Assembly (NCBI RefSeq): GCF_046630445.1
Contig: NC_092335.1
Coordinates: 544,115,501-544,179,500, forward strand
Direction: 5' to 3'
DNA: 64,000 nt
Source of the DNA: Rutidosis leptorrhynchoides
Taxonomy: Eukaryota > Streptophyta > Magnoliopsida > Asterales > Asteraceae
Under the pieces are notes generated by a model, which was given only the letters and a program-made list of their open reading frames with translations, had not been told where the DNA came from and ran no database searches. This document shows, in pieces, positions 29,901 to 42,423 of the stretch. Numbering within the stretch: the stretch's first letter is position 1; each line of letters starts with the position of its first letter. Made by a program: the position numbers and the translations under genes.

Positions 29901-30069
29901 CTATATACACATAAATGTTCGTGAATCGTCGAGCATAGTCAAAAGGGTAATTGAATATATGAACATAGTTCCAAAATTTTCGAGACTCAACATTACAGAC
30001 TTTGCTTATCGTGTCGGAATCATATAAAGATTAAGTTTAAATTTGGTCGAAAATTTTCGGGTTGTCACA
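26929..30069 (-). repeat. 3' LTR of element A (3.14 kb)
   Basis: Begins TATGATGATCCGTCC (first bases mutated from TG) and ends GGTTGTCACA in plus-strand reading. Its first ~570 bases match 63428-64000 at roughly 97% by eye. It includes a 20-base perfect palindrome centred on GCGATCGC (29015-29034) and a second copy at 29050-29063. Confidence 0.8.
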
Positions 30070-31399
30070 GTACCTACCCGTTAAAGAAATTTCGTCCCTA
30101 AATTTGATCGTGGTCGTCATGGCTAACCATAAAAATGTTTTCATGATGAATATGAGTTGGAAATTTGAGTTTTATCATTAGTGGTTACTATGGATAAAAC
30201 AATTTGATTTTTGTGAAGAGTACGAGTGAAGTTATCACAAAAGAGTGAAGATGAGTAAATACATGTTCGCCTTAACTGGTGACGTAGCCACAGATGATTT
30301 CCGGAATTCAAGGGATTCAGAGAAAATCTTCGTAATAAGATTTGATTCTTCGGTAATTAAGGAAATTAGAATCCGTTTTGATTAAATGCGATCATTTGTT
30401 TTGATTGCTCTGTCGGATATTTTACTATAAATTCACCCCCTTCGTTTCCTTACAACTCACACCTTCTATTCTTTCTCCCTCACTCATACTTTAAAGCATT
30501 CGTCAGTATGCTCCATCCAGTTCTGATTCTTGATATACTCCTAACTTTCATATCTATCATTCTTCTTTTTCATCTGCCCCCGGAGGAATCTATTCACTTC
30601 TGCTGTACTCTTAGTTTTATAGTGTTTTTAGTTCTCACGTGTCTTTACGTTGAAATACTTATTGATATACACGGTTTGTAATTTCTGGGTTGTTATTGGA
30701 CTTTATATCTTCCCTTATATTTCAAAGTCCCTGCTTTTGTCTTCTATAATCATTGTCATCTACAGTTAATGTTTTCTCCTATTTGCTGCGATTTATACTC
30801 CAATTTCTATTTCGGAGCTTCATTCTTTTGTTTTCTCTTCTTGCCATTAAGCACCGCATGTAATGGTCCAGAATTCGTAGATATGAATTTCGGAATGAAC
30901 ATGGTTAATGTTCTAAGAAGAAAATTGTAATGGTACGGTCTTGATTTTTCAAATTACCAGAATACCTTGGAAAAGGCCGAATCATCAAGAAAAATATTTT
31001 CTTGATATGTTTAGAGGTTAAGTAGAATACAAGAGTCGTGTAATATGGCACATGATGACGTTATAATCTGTGAATCATCACGTTTCATTTAGAAACTCAG
31101 CATGACTTACTGTAATATAATCACGTTGATCAAGTGTCATTATATTATACTAACTCATGCTTTAATTCCCAACACTACTTCAAAAACATTCATACTTTAA
31201 ACTCGAAGGTTTCAAAATTTAGAAACTAAAACAGTTTTCTTTATGATATGATACAGATAACGCGAGGAGATAAATGATTTCAGATAAGAATAATTATGAA
31301 AATATCTTCAGAAATATCGAGGATATTTATAATGAAAGATATGATGATATCTTAGAATATCTAAGATCAGAGGATGATGAAGAATATTATCCGCAAGAG

Positions 31400-31660
31400 T
31401 TTTAAAGTAAGGAGTAAGGTATTCGCTAAAGACTTCAGCAGACACTGAATCATTTGGATTCTTTGAAGGCAGATTTAGTCGTTGTGATTTGTCCACAGCC
31501 TCCTTCATGGTTTGCTCAATCCGTTTTCCAGTTCCAAACCTTCTCTTTTTCTGAGCTTTGCCAACACACTATTCTTTATCATCAAACTTTTGACTGTTAA
31601 GGTCGTTTACGATTTTTGCTGCTTCTTCAGCATTCAAAGTTATCATAACCGAATCGTCGG
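31400..31660 (-). pseudogene. Captured poly(A)-binding protein fragment in element A
   Basis: One minus-strand frame contains FDDKE, a stop codon, CVGKAQKK, then EQTMKEAVDKSQRLNLPSKN and a FSEY-type segment. This follows, in order, the RRM3 end and RRM3-RRM4 linker of plant PABP (FDDKEW-VGKAQKK, then EQ--KEA-DK-QG-NLYVKN, then ELFSEYG). The stop sits exactly where PABP has Trp (TGG to TAG). About 80 codons are recognisable; upstream and downstream sequence is not. A homologous but independently decayed copy is in element B (55700-55935). It is a gene fragment carried by a retrotransposon family, not a functional PABP gene. Confidence 0.65.
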
Positions 31661-32421
31661 TTATCAATCCGAGGTGTTTTCAAGAGTTTGAAGGGTTTGA
31701 ATGAAGATTGTAATTGTCAAGATACATATGATTTTCTAGAATTTTGAATGATACAAATATTTTTCTGAGTTTTATGAATATAAGGTTCTAGCACAGTTTT
31801 GAAGTCAAAGTATAGCTTTGAAAGATGTAAGAATCTAAGAGTGATATTTTCTGTTAAATTTTGGCTTGGATTCTGATTTTTCAAAATCATAATATGTAAT
31901 CAAATTTGGATGCGAATGGTTGTTTCGATTTCTATGAAAAAATGTATATCGTTGTGAAAGTAGTGAGTATAGTTGATGATTTGCTGAATCAAAATTGAAG
32001 AATGTAACATATTAATTGTGAATTTATATATCTTTCGGGTACTGCCTACCCGTTAAAAGTTTCACAAGTAATATTTTGTACCAGAAAATTTTATTACAGT
32101 CTTTATGAAAATATATGTATGTATATTTTCTTCAAATGTAATACAGATTTAATGAGTTAATATCATATTAAGCTCATTTGATTTTCGGCTGGATTAGAAA
32201 TGAATAATCTCTAAAACATTAAAGATTTAATAATCTTCGCGGAGTATTTCACTAATGTAATCAATATTATGTTATTCAATTTTATTGATATTTCCTCAGT
32301 GAATCAAGTTGGTGCTCATGGAACTCTTGCTAACTTTGCAAGGTACGAATGATGTTTTCTAGAAAGTTTCGAATACATCGAAGATGAAAGTATAAAATCA
32401 AACATATAATTGAATAATATA

Positions 32422-33970
32422 TGTAACGACCCGGATTTTTCCGATCGTTTTATACTTATGAGATTAATATTTACATAAAATAAACCTTACCAACATGATA
32501 AGCAATCCAAACTGTTGAGACTTATGTTTTTGAAAAGAGTTTCACACAACGTTTGACCGTCCAATTTGACCGATGATATCACGAACTATATAACACACGA
32601 TAATTATACGATTATGTATATGTACATATTTATACATATTTAACATGATTTAAGGATGATTTAACATTTCATTGTGAACTAACAACAATGAGTTATAAGT
32701 ATACTTTGAGACCACTAACTTAAGTTATCAAAACGATAACTATATGTAACATTCTTTGACATATATACTTACAATATATAATGTGTTGGTGATCTATGTC
32801 ACCAATATGATTTAAGTGTAATGGGATTAATTTGTAACCAAAATAATCTTGATAAATATCGAACAAGTTTGGGAAAGTGTGGAGTGCACACTTGTTTGAA
32901 CTTATCTTGATTATGACGGGGGTTCGGGGGCAGCGCCCCCGATAAGCGGGGTCCAAGGGGTGGCAACCCCTGGCGGGGTCTAAGGGGCAGAGTCTCTTTT
33001 ATAGTTATAAACCCGTCCATATTTGAATTCTCGTTCCGATTCCTCAAAATTTCTACAAGTATATCTAGGGTATATGTAACCGTATCATACCCAGCTTCTA
33101 TACGTATTTACTATTGGTATATACCAATAATAAACTTCAATGATCAGCCACTAGACATGATGTTACATGTGGGAACCAGCCATTTAACCTCATGTGTGAC
33201 TTTTGTGCAAGAAAACAAACTAAATCTCCTATATATCCATCCCATAATCATGCTATTTTGCACACACACATACAATTTCATTTCCAATTTTCTTTCAAGT
33301 TAATTCACTCCCTAATCTCTCTTCATTTACCTACTCAAGAACGTATCAATATAGTCATCCGATTTCAAGGAGATTACTTCCAATCTTACAATCCCACTCC
33401 ACCACTCTTTTGATTCCAAGATTTTCTTACCTTTTCCAGTAGCTTTGTTCAAATAACTTGAGGTAGTAACCTTATTCATAACCTTATTCGATTCATATTT
33501 ATATAGCTATCTTATTTTGTGTTATAAAATTTTAACAACAAGAACATAGTTTGAGTGATTTCAAACTTGTTCGCAAACTAAATAGATCCTTCTAATTTGA
33601 TTTTTAAAAACACTTCAAGACCTGTAATATATCATATTATGACAAAATCGGATTAATCATATCTTGGCTAATTAACATAATATTTAATATATATTTACTT
33701 ATGATTTTATTTTATATATTTCAGGACCACCCGTAAACAACACGAGAAGATCAATCATAAGACCTCATGATTGTACGCAACACGTCATTTGACAACACGG
33801 TACTTTATGTACGCAACACGTCATTTGACAACATGGTACCATGGGTCAAGATTAATTCTGATCAACACGAATACGATGGGGTCTTTATTTATTTTATTTA
33901 AGCAACTAATTGTGGACCACTAACATCGGACTGCTAACTACGGACTAAGAAAATATTAAAAGTATTAAAA

Positions 33971-34065
<95 letters not shown>

Positions 34066-34982
34066 ACGATTACTTGAAAAGAAAATATGTTGATATATTA
34101 TATATATGGTTAGGTTCGTGATATCTATCGGAGACCAAGTCGAGTTAAATACCTTCAAGACAAAAGTGAGTATATAGTCCCACTTTTAAACTCTAAATAT
34201 TTCGGGATGAGAATACATGCATTTTATGATTTACATTATGGACACAAGTGATTAAAAATATATATTCTACGTTGAGTTGTACCACTGGCATAATTCCCTG
34301 TAACTTGGTAACTACTATTTACATGAGGTATTGTAAACGCGAATCCTGTTGATAGATCTATCGGGCCTGACAACCCCAACCGGACTGGACGACCAGTATT
34401 CAACGGTTGCACAGTACTTCGTTTCGGTGACTACACTTGGTACGGTGTAGTAATATTTCATAATAAAGGGAATATGCGACGTTGATTAAATGTTAAGTAT
34501 GGTTATCAAGTGCTCAACAACTTAGAATATTTTTATTAAAACGTTTATATATGAAATCTTGTGGTCTATATTCATAACGCTGCCGGCATTAAACCTATAT
34601 CTCACCAACTTTATGTTGACGTTTTAAGCATGTTTATTCTCAGGTGATAACTAAAAGCTTCCGCTGCAACATGTTGAATTTAAGCAAGATCTTGAGTATG
34701 CATATTTGTGTCAAAAATAAAACTGCATATCGGAGGATTTGTAATGTAAAATATGTTGGAGGTCGTATTGTTATTATCACATGTAAAGTTTGTAAGTCTA
34801 AGATTATCGCTAAACGATAATCATTATTAAGTTGTTTAAACCTTGTATTTGTAATAAAAGCTATGGTTTGTATTGTAAAAACGAATGCAGTTTTTGAAAA
34901 ATGTCGCATATAGAGGTCAATACCTCGCGATGAAATCATATGTTTTTGTATTCGTCCTTATGGTTAAGGTCGGGTTATGACA
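32422..34982 (+). mobile_element. Solo LTR nested in element A
   Basis: 2.56 kb, from TGTAACGACCCGG to GTCGGGTTATGACA, flanked by a perfect 5-bp duplication ATATA (32417-32421, 34983-34987). No internal region remains, as after LTR-LTR recombination. GC-rich hairpin words (GGGGGCAGCGCCCCC, GGGGTGGCAACCCC) lie at 32929-32972. Its start resembles the minus-strand start of LTRs A and B, so this copy is in the opposite orientation. Confidence 0.85.
33973..34062. repeat. (TA)n in the solo LTR
   Basis: About 90 bp of TA dinucleotides. Confidence 0.97.
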
Positions 34983-35652
34983 ATATACTTAGTTTATTAT
35001 GAAATGGAATTCATTGAGTTGAAACGGAGATTGTGGTTAACGAAGAATGTACATTATAGCATATCAGTAACATGAACTAACTGAGTAGTACCTACTAGTT
35101 AAGATTCACACGTAATAGCTTAGTACGAAAAGATTTATTTTGATCTCAAAATTCATATAAATATACATATAATTTATTCAGAGTGAATGAGTTAATACTT
35201 CATAACTCGTTGATACGATATACGCGTTGTTGATTAGTGATGATGTTTGCGGTGATTATGGATCTGGCGAAGCTTATGATGTTGTAGATGCTGCTGATGC
35301 TGACGATGCTGATGGTACTGACGGTGCTGGTGATGCTGACGGTACTGTTGATGCTGCTGGTAAAACAGATCTAGCTTGTAAATCGTGCACTATTCCGATC
35401 AGGGTTTTATTTCATCATTTCTATTCACTCACTCATCTGGTTTACAATTAGAACTAGAATAAGTAATCTCTAAAACTTTTAGAAACTACATATTCTCTGC
35501 AGAATATTTCTTCGATGAAGTTATGAATCAATACTTTATCGTTTATTGTTGTTGGTACTCCTTGGTATCTATGGTGAGTATGACGTTGATGCTCGAGGTA
35601 CAGATTGTGATGTTGAGGTGTGGGATGCGGATGTTGTTGTTGGTGGTGGTAA

Positions 35653-35995
35653 TCATACTGTTGGTGTTGATGATGGTGGTACTGTTGATGCCGGTGATGC
35701 TGATGGTGCTTGTAACCTTTGCACCATATTCTCTAAAGTCACTACCCGAGCGCGAAGCTCGTTGACTTCTTCTATCACACCGGGGTGATTGTCGGTTCTG
35801 ACGAGCGGACTAATAAGATCTAGAATTTGAGATAGTATATAATCATGACGAGATACTCTGGAAATGAGAGAGAAAATGGTATTACGAACAGGTTCGCCGG
35901 TAAGTGCTTCAGGTTCCTCGCCAAGAGGGGAATGTAGTGGATGGAAGGGATCACCTTCTTCTTGTCTCCAATGATTAAGTAGACTACGAACCCAT
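35653..35995 (-). pseudogene. gag leader of element A, distal part
   Basis: The minus-strand frame begins at 63043 (ATG), runs to 62905, is interrupted by element B, and resumes at 35990 to a stop at 35655-35653. Counting the CCCAT duplication once, it totals 477 nt (158 codons plus stop) without an internal stop. Features include GDPFHPLHSPLGEEPEAL and a coiled-coil-like EEVNELRARVVTLENMV segment, then a Ser/Pro/Ala/Thr-rich end, typical of the N-terminus of a gypsy gag. Capsid and zinc knuckle are absent. Confidence 0.6.
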
Positions 35996-36374
35996 TGTAA
36001 CGACCCGTCCTAATCCACCTGGACGAAGTCTTCAGCAGATGGTCCCATTGCGAGGTACTGACCTCTATATGCCATGAACGACTCCATGTAATATCTTTAA
36101 AATGAACAAATGCACAGCGGAAGATTTCTTTCATATCTGAGAATAAACATGCTTTAAAGTGTCAACCAAAAGGTTGGTGAGTTCATAGGTTTATCATAAA
36201 CAATAAAATTCATCATTTTGATAGACCACAAGATTTAAATACAGTACACCTATCTCGTGTACAAAACCATTTTTCACAAATCTTAGTAACCGTACACATA
36301 TCTCGTGCACAAAAACTAATACACATAACCTTTGTATAAAAATCATTCTCTCGATACATAACATTCACATCAAT

Positions 36375-36467
36375 TGGTGGCAATTATCATGTCCACATAA
36401 TTCAATGGTGGCAATTATCATGTCCACATAATTCAATGGTGGCAATTATCATGTCCACATAATTCAA
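36375..36467. repeat. 31-bp tandem repeat, 3 copies (LTR B1)
   Basis: Unit TGGTGGCAATTATCATGTCC plus ACATAATTCAA. LTR B2 has seven copies at 58086-58302. Confidence 0.95.
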
Positions 36468-37199
36468 TAATAATCCACAGAACTTATGTCGGCATAATAA
36501 TTCATTCGAGGAATGTTTTGCTTGTGTCTATCTCATCAAACATTTATAAAAGCATTTCATGTATTCGCAGTTCAAAATATATTTCAAAAGCATTTAATAA
36601 AGCAGTTGTAAAAACAGCACATGTATTCTCAGTCCCAAAAATCTAAAGAGTAAAAGGGAATCAAATGAACTCACTATACGATATTTTGTGGCAAAATATG
36701 TATACGACGAAACTGAACAATGCAAGGTTGGCCTCGGATTCACGAACCTATATCATGTATATATATATTAACACATATAATGGTGATCGAATAAATTTAT
36801 GTATTATTAGTGATGTAATTGTTATTTTAATTATGTGTTTCATTAATAATCTAATTAATTACATTTATTGATATTTATAATAAAATTATTAATATAGTTA
36901 TGTCGTACGAATTAAATATGGTTTTATATAACTAATAGTTATTTGATAAAATAATATTGATAATAATAAATAAAAGTCGTTTCATCCTATAATACTAGTA
37001 ATAATACTTATAATAATAAAAATGATAATTTTTATAAAAATGATACTTTTACTAATAATAACAATAAAAATGATAACTTTACTAAAATGATTATTTTAAT
37101 AATAATGCATACTAATAATAATAACTAAAAAAATAATGGTTTTACTAATAATAATAATACTAATATTTATATTTATAAGTATAATGATAATAATACTAC

Positions 37200-37214
37200 T
37201 TCTTAAGATAATAA

Positions 37215-37258
<44 letters not shown>

Positions 37259-37390
37259 TTTATAAATAAATAAATAGATAAGTAACTACCTCAAAGGAGT
37301 AACTCTAAAAAAATGCCCAAGTTAAGGTTTGAACCCGCGACGTCCCGCTAACCTGTTAATATCCTTTACCACTCGTCTGACCTTGTTTTT
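37200..37390 (-). mobile_element. SINE-like tRNA-derived insert fixed in LTR B (copy in B1)
   Basis: On the minus strand, box A-like GACGAGTGGTAAAGG (37387-37373) and box B GGGTTCAAACC (37336-37326), followed about 60 bases on by an ATT-repeat tail (plus AAT run ending near 37260). The same layout is in LTR B2 near 59274-59050, so it predates the insertion of element B. Confidence 0.5.
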
Positions 37391-39006
37391 CAGAATTTAT
37401 ACGAACTCCATATAAATCTAAACCGTTATTATCGTTAATATCACAAACCTCACGATCCTAAATTTCTTTCTTAAACAAGATCATCAATAATAATTATCAT
37501 CATCAACGTCATTTATCATCATCATACTTAAATTACCATCATGACCATAATCTTCACAGAATCATCATCACCCTATATTAACTTCATCTTTGATTTATGA
37601 TCTCATCTATCATTATCGACATTCTAATCATTATCATACCTAAATCGTGATCATCATCATAACCTATCGTATATCATCTATCGTTACTGCCATTTTCGCC
37701 TATCTAATCACGTATATTATATTGTGATTGTAATCATCTTCATCATCATTGTCGTTTACCATTACCAACATGTCGTCATCATCATCGATCCTTACCATCA
37801 TCTTATTCGTCATAATTATCATCATTTTCGCCATTACTAACATCATTCAAGTATCAACATCTTTTTGTGTCGTGATTGATTTACACAGACAAGGAGATAG
37901 AATAACGATTGTAACAGCAAAATCTATTATCATCATTCTCCTTTTTGGCCCAACAAGCTAAGCCTACTTATAATCTGCAGCCATGCAGCCCAATCCAGCA
38001 ACTGAACGTGGCCCAACTGTATCCCATACCTTATTCGCTGGAGGCGGTCGTATTTTTTTTAAAATATAAAACCGTAGCATCAACTTGACCCTTTATCTTA
38101 AATATTCAAGTGGGGCTGTTGGTTTATCATGGGTCAGCAAAAACAACAAAAGAAAAGAAAAAGCACACGATAAATTTAAGTTTATTCTCAATAAACAATT
38201 CAATGCTGTATCAAATTGTCTGCCAACTAGTCCCTTTTAATTTTTAACATGTAGTAATTTGCACCTAATCAAGTGTCCATTCATAAGAAAAAAAATCGCC
38301 AGCTCAACAAAGAATTTGAAAGTAATGGCCCACTGGTCTCTACTTGCTTTAGTGGAATGATAAAAAAATATATGTAAGGTGCATTGGATACTCTTAAAGT
38401 ATCATGGTGTGTTACACCTTTTTCTTTTTGTTAAGTGTCGATCGCGAAAATATATATAGCAGCCATATTTATCGTTATCATCATTTTCTACGTATCCTTG
38501 CCTTCTTCCCTTCGTTAGAAAATAGAAACAGAAATTAAGGCTGCTGTAGCAGGAATAAAGGACGAGTAGATGTGGTGGTTATGTTTGGGGTTCACTCAAA
38601 TAGAAACGGGAACAGAAGAAGGTATTCGCATCAGTAAATACAAGTGGTGTGTTGAGATTGATTGTTGAAGAAGTAAAAAAAATTGAAAAGAGAGAGAAGA
38701 GAGAGAGTGATGGTTCCGTGGTTGCAGCCGTGAAAGGAACAAGATGGGTGGTGTGTGGTGTTTGTTGTTGAATCGAAACAGGAAGAAGAAAAATATATCG
38801 AGCATGTGATTGTGGTTATATTTTTAGTTTGATTAAAACAGGAAACAAAAATGGTGATGGTAGTAACGGGCTCCTAAAAAAAAAATGTGATGGTTCGATT
38901 CATATCATCAAGTGGTGGTGCTAGAGTTTTGATGGTTTATTGGCAGGGGTGTCTTCGATGCATGTGGGAAGTGTGCAGCCGCACAGGGCCCCAAATTTTT
39001 ATGGGG

Positions 39007-40510
39007 TGATATCGCATATTTCATACGCGTTTTTCTTAGCGATACCGGGTACATTTTGGTCCGTTTGGATACGATTTGGTGTTATTTCGATAAATATTGT
39101 GAAATTTCGAGTTCCAAGACCAAGAAGATTAAATTTGAAGTTATTTGATGGTTTTCGGTGATTTTCTATGTAAATGAGTGAAGGAGATTGGTTCGATTCG
39201 AGTTTTGGTGGTTTTATTGAGTTTCAGCTCGAATTCAGCTGAAAGGGACCTGGAGTGCCGCTCAGAAACCTGGAGCGCCGCTCCAGTAGGCATAAAAATT
39301 AGTTCGAGACTTTTCAGAAGGCTAGATATCAGTTTTACAACAAATGGCGCGCCGCGCAAAATATGGAGCGCCGCTCCACTTTGACCCGGTTTCAGAATTG
39401 ACCTATTTAAAGCCCGAAAATTTACCCTAAACATACACTTTTGCATTCAGACGAATTCCAGCAGCTTTTCGACGAACCAAGGTGATTTTTGGGGAATCCC
39501 AAGGTCATTCTAACGCATCAATCATTCCGGAAACGCGTCTTGATCCGTTCATCATTCAAGAACACAATTTTCATTAGGTTTAATTCTTATCATCATTATG
39601 AATACTCTTAATTGTTTATTTGTGATTTTGGTTTTAGCCATGGTTGGCTAAGCTTTTAATGTTTGTCTAGATTGAATATTCGTATGTGTTTGGATGATAC
39701 TTTAATGTTTGATTTGATTAATGCATGATAATTATGAGTTTTGATTAAGAACCATTCTTGTGGGTGTTGATTATTGTTACTAGGTTGATTAGTAATCTTG
39801 TTTGAATAAAGGGAACCCTGTTTCAATTTAGTACACTAGTTTTCAATTGAGTTGTCTTAACCAATTGGGTGCTTACTGGACCAAGGGGTAAACCGGGTAA
39901 CATAGATTAAAAAAAATAGGAGTGAATTGTGTGGAACGAACGCGTAACCAATTGAATCTTAATCTTATAATTAGTTAATTACTAAGTCACAAACGAAAGA
40001 GGTCTTTGGAGAAAGGGAACCCTAAGCCAATAAATCCAAGTTTGACGTGTTTGCTAAAAGAGAACTCTGGGTAAACCGACTCTGTAGTTGCATGTATTGA
40101 TAAATTGAACTAGAGCTTAATAACAAATCATCTGACACTGCGAATAGAAAATCTAGGCGAACATTCTTTTATCTATTGAATTCAAATATCTTTACTTTCC
40201 GTTGAGTCTGCATTTATTTCTATAAACTTAAAAACACAAAAATATTGTCTTTTACTTTTAATCAATCTTTGATTTGGCTAATCGTTAAATAGCCACGAAA
40301 CAAACTATCTCGTACTTTCGATTTTCATAGATTAACTTAGTTTATTTTATTAGTTGCAATCTTAATTCTCACGTTTAAAACTGTCCTTGGAACGATTTCG
40401 GAACTACCAACTTTATACTATTACACGATCAGGTACACTGCCCGTTAGTGTGTAGTAATCTTTAAACCGGCATTTTCCAAGATAAATAATATACTAGATT
40501 TCACACATCA
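39007..40510 (+). repeat. 5' LTR, Athila element
   Basis: TGATATCGCATATTTC to TTTCACACATCA. It carries GC palindromes at 39252-39264, 39272-39284, 39346-39357 and 39365-39377, just upstream of a CTATTTAAAG TATA-like box (39403-39412). Confidence 0.93.
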
Positions 40511-40516
40511 AGTTTT

Positions 40517-40534
40517 TGGCGCCGCTGCCGGGGA
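40517..40534 (+). other. Primer-binding site, Athila (tRNA-Asp type)
   Basis: TGGCGCCGCTGCCGGGGA, six bases after the LTR end. Confidence 0.9.
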
Positions 40535-40678
40535 CAGTTGTGTCAAAAATTAAGATTGTTATCTAACTGTTCTTAGTTTAGTTTTAGTTATAGTTTATTA
40601 TTTGTTTTCATTTATTCTCAGTTGAATCGGTGCGTTTAATCAGTTGTTAGTTGTGATTTCGCAGATAACAGGTAGTGC

Positions 40679-42390
40679 ATGCCACATACGCGTTCTTCTA
40701 ATTCTCCGATTCTTCAACCATTTGCAGAACCCGAAAGAGAGTTATTCAGAGCGTTAAGTTAAGAGCATCAGTCTACAGTAGATTCATCTTTTTCTTCGAG
40801 TGCTAATATAATTAATTTGGGTAGTAGTTATGAGACTGTGGTGCCCGATACACCACCTGAAATTAGAGAAGAAGAAGAATCTTACATTTCATTAGATCTT
40901 TTCGAGACTGAAGATATGGCTGATCAAGCTGATCAACCGAATCATCCTCAGACTATGGCAGAAAAGTCGAAGGCCACACGAGGGGGCCAAGGCAATTCGA
41001 TTACTCAACCGAACATCACTCAGCCTTTTCAAATTACAGGGCCGATCCTGAGTTTGATTTCTTCTGACTGTCAATTTCCTGGCAAGGATAGTGAGGATGC
41101 TAATGAGCATCTTCGTATTTTCAATGATGTTTGCAATTTATTTAAGCTGCATGAGGTTGCCGATACTTCAATCAAGACAAGGCTTTTTCCCTGGACTCTT
41201 AAGGGAGAAGCTAAAAGATGGTTAGATAAGCAGCCAGAGGGAGCGATTACCTCTTGGGATACGTTGGTAGATAAGTTCTTATCAAAGTTTTTCCCTGCGT
41301 CTCGAGCTGCTAGACTTCAAGCAGATATTTCTCAATTCAGACAAAAGAGCAGCGAGACACTTTTTGATGCTTGGGACTGTTATTCTAATTTGTTATGCTC
41401 GTGTCCGTAACACGAGTTGAATGATTTACAAAAGGTTCATATTTTCTATAAGGGGTGTGACATACCAACTCGTCAGAGTATTGATCAAGCAGCAGGTGGA
41501 ACTTTAATGGATAAAACCGAAGAACATGCACTAGAGATTATTGAAAAGCAAGCTGCTTACACTCACGAATGGCATCAAGATCACGAGTCAACTCATTCAG
41601 CGTCAGTTAAGAGAACCTAAACCACTGGTGTGTTTGATGATTATGGGTCTATTAATGCTAAGTTAGACAAGTTTGGTAGACACTTGGAGAAGTTGGAGAA
41701 GGACATGCATGGTATTAAGGTTGGTTGTGAATTTTGCGGGGTATTACACTTAGGAAAAGATTGTGATGCGGGTTTGACTATGAATCAGAAAGAAGAGATC
41801 GCTTATATTAGTCAACAGAACAACAATCAGTTTCAGGGACGTGCACAGTTTAATAGGAATTTCAACAATCCCTATAATCCTCAAGGTAATCAAGGTTCGA
41901 GGTTCCAGCCAGGTTCTAGTGGAGGATATCAACAGCAAGCTCCCGGGTATTTTCAGAAACCCCAAGCCGAAGAGAAAAAGTCCAACCTTGAAGCTATGAT
42001 CGAGAAGCTTGTGATATCTCAAACTCAGCTTGTTACTACTATTACTCAGAATAATGAGAAGAATGATCAAATGTTTCAAAATCAATAAGCAGCCATTCAG
42101 AATTTGGAGAAATAAATTGGTCAACTTGCTAATCAGAATAATGAGAGGAAACCGGGGGAGTTACCAAGTAAGACAGATAATAACCCTAAGAATGGCCACG
42201 TTAATGCTATCACTACCTGAAGTGGTTTAGCATATGATCCTCCGAGAAAGCCCGATGAGTATGATTTGCGAGTGCCGTTGGTTAAGGATTGTGAGCCGGT
42301 TGTTATTAGAGAACCGGAGGGGGAAAAGGAGCCGGAACAGGTGATGAGGGTACCGGAAATTGTTACTGCTAAACTGTAGTTAAAGAGTAT
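40679..42390 (+). pseudogene. Athila gag, broken
   Basis: The frame starts MPHTRSSNSPILQPF (ATG at 40679) and carries a retrotransposon gag domain (FPGKDSEDANEHLRIFND, then GEAKRWLDKQPEGAITSW; about 41070-41400) and a CEFCGVLHLGKDC zinc-knuckle remnant near 41730. In-frame stops occur at 40760, 41408, 41618 and 42086, with more to about 42390, and the frame shifts before 42424. A Gln/Asn-rich linker (41815-41960) follows the knuckle. Confidence 0.8.
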
Positions 42391-42423
42391 CAACCACCGC
42401 TCCCATTTCCAAGGAAGCAGAGA

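Noticed and set aside
35227-35788. Plus-strand Asp/Ala/Gly-rich frames that look like a short acidic protein
   Set aside because: These are the reverse complement of the Ser/Pro/Ala-rich end of the gag leader and its repeat on the minus strand, the coding strand of element A.
36375-36467. Possible CRISPR-like array (31-bp repeats)
   Set aside because: Units are contiguous with no spacers, and the setting is a plant LTR; it is a minisatellite.
37318-37390. Possible functional tRNA gene
   Set aside because: Box A and box B are present, but I could not draw acceptor and anticodon stems; a SINE-like remnant fits better.
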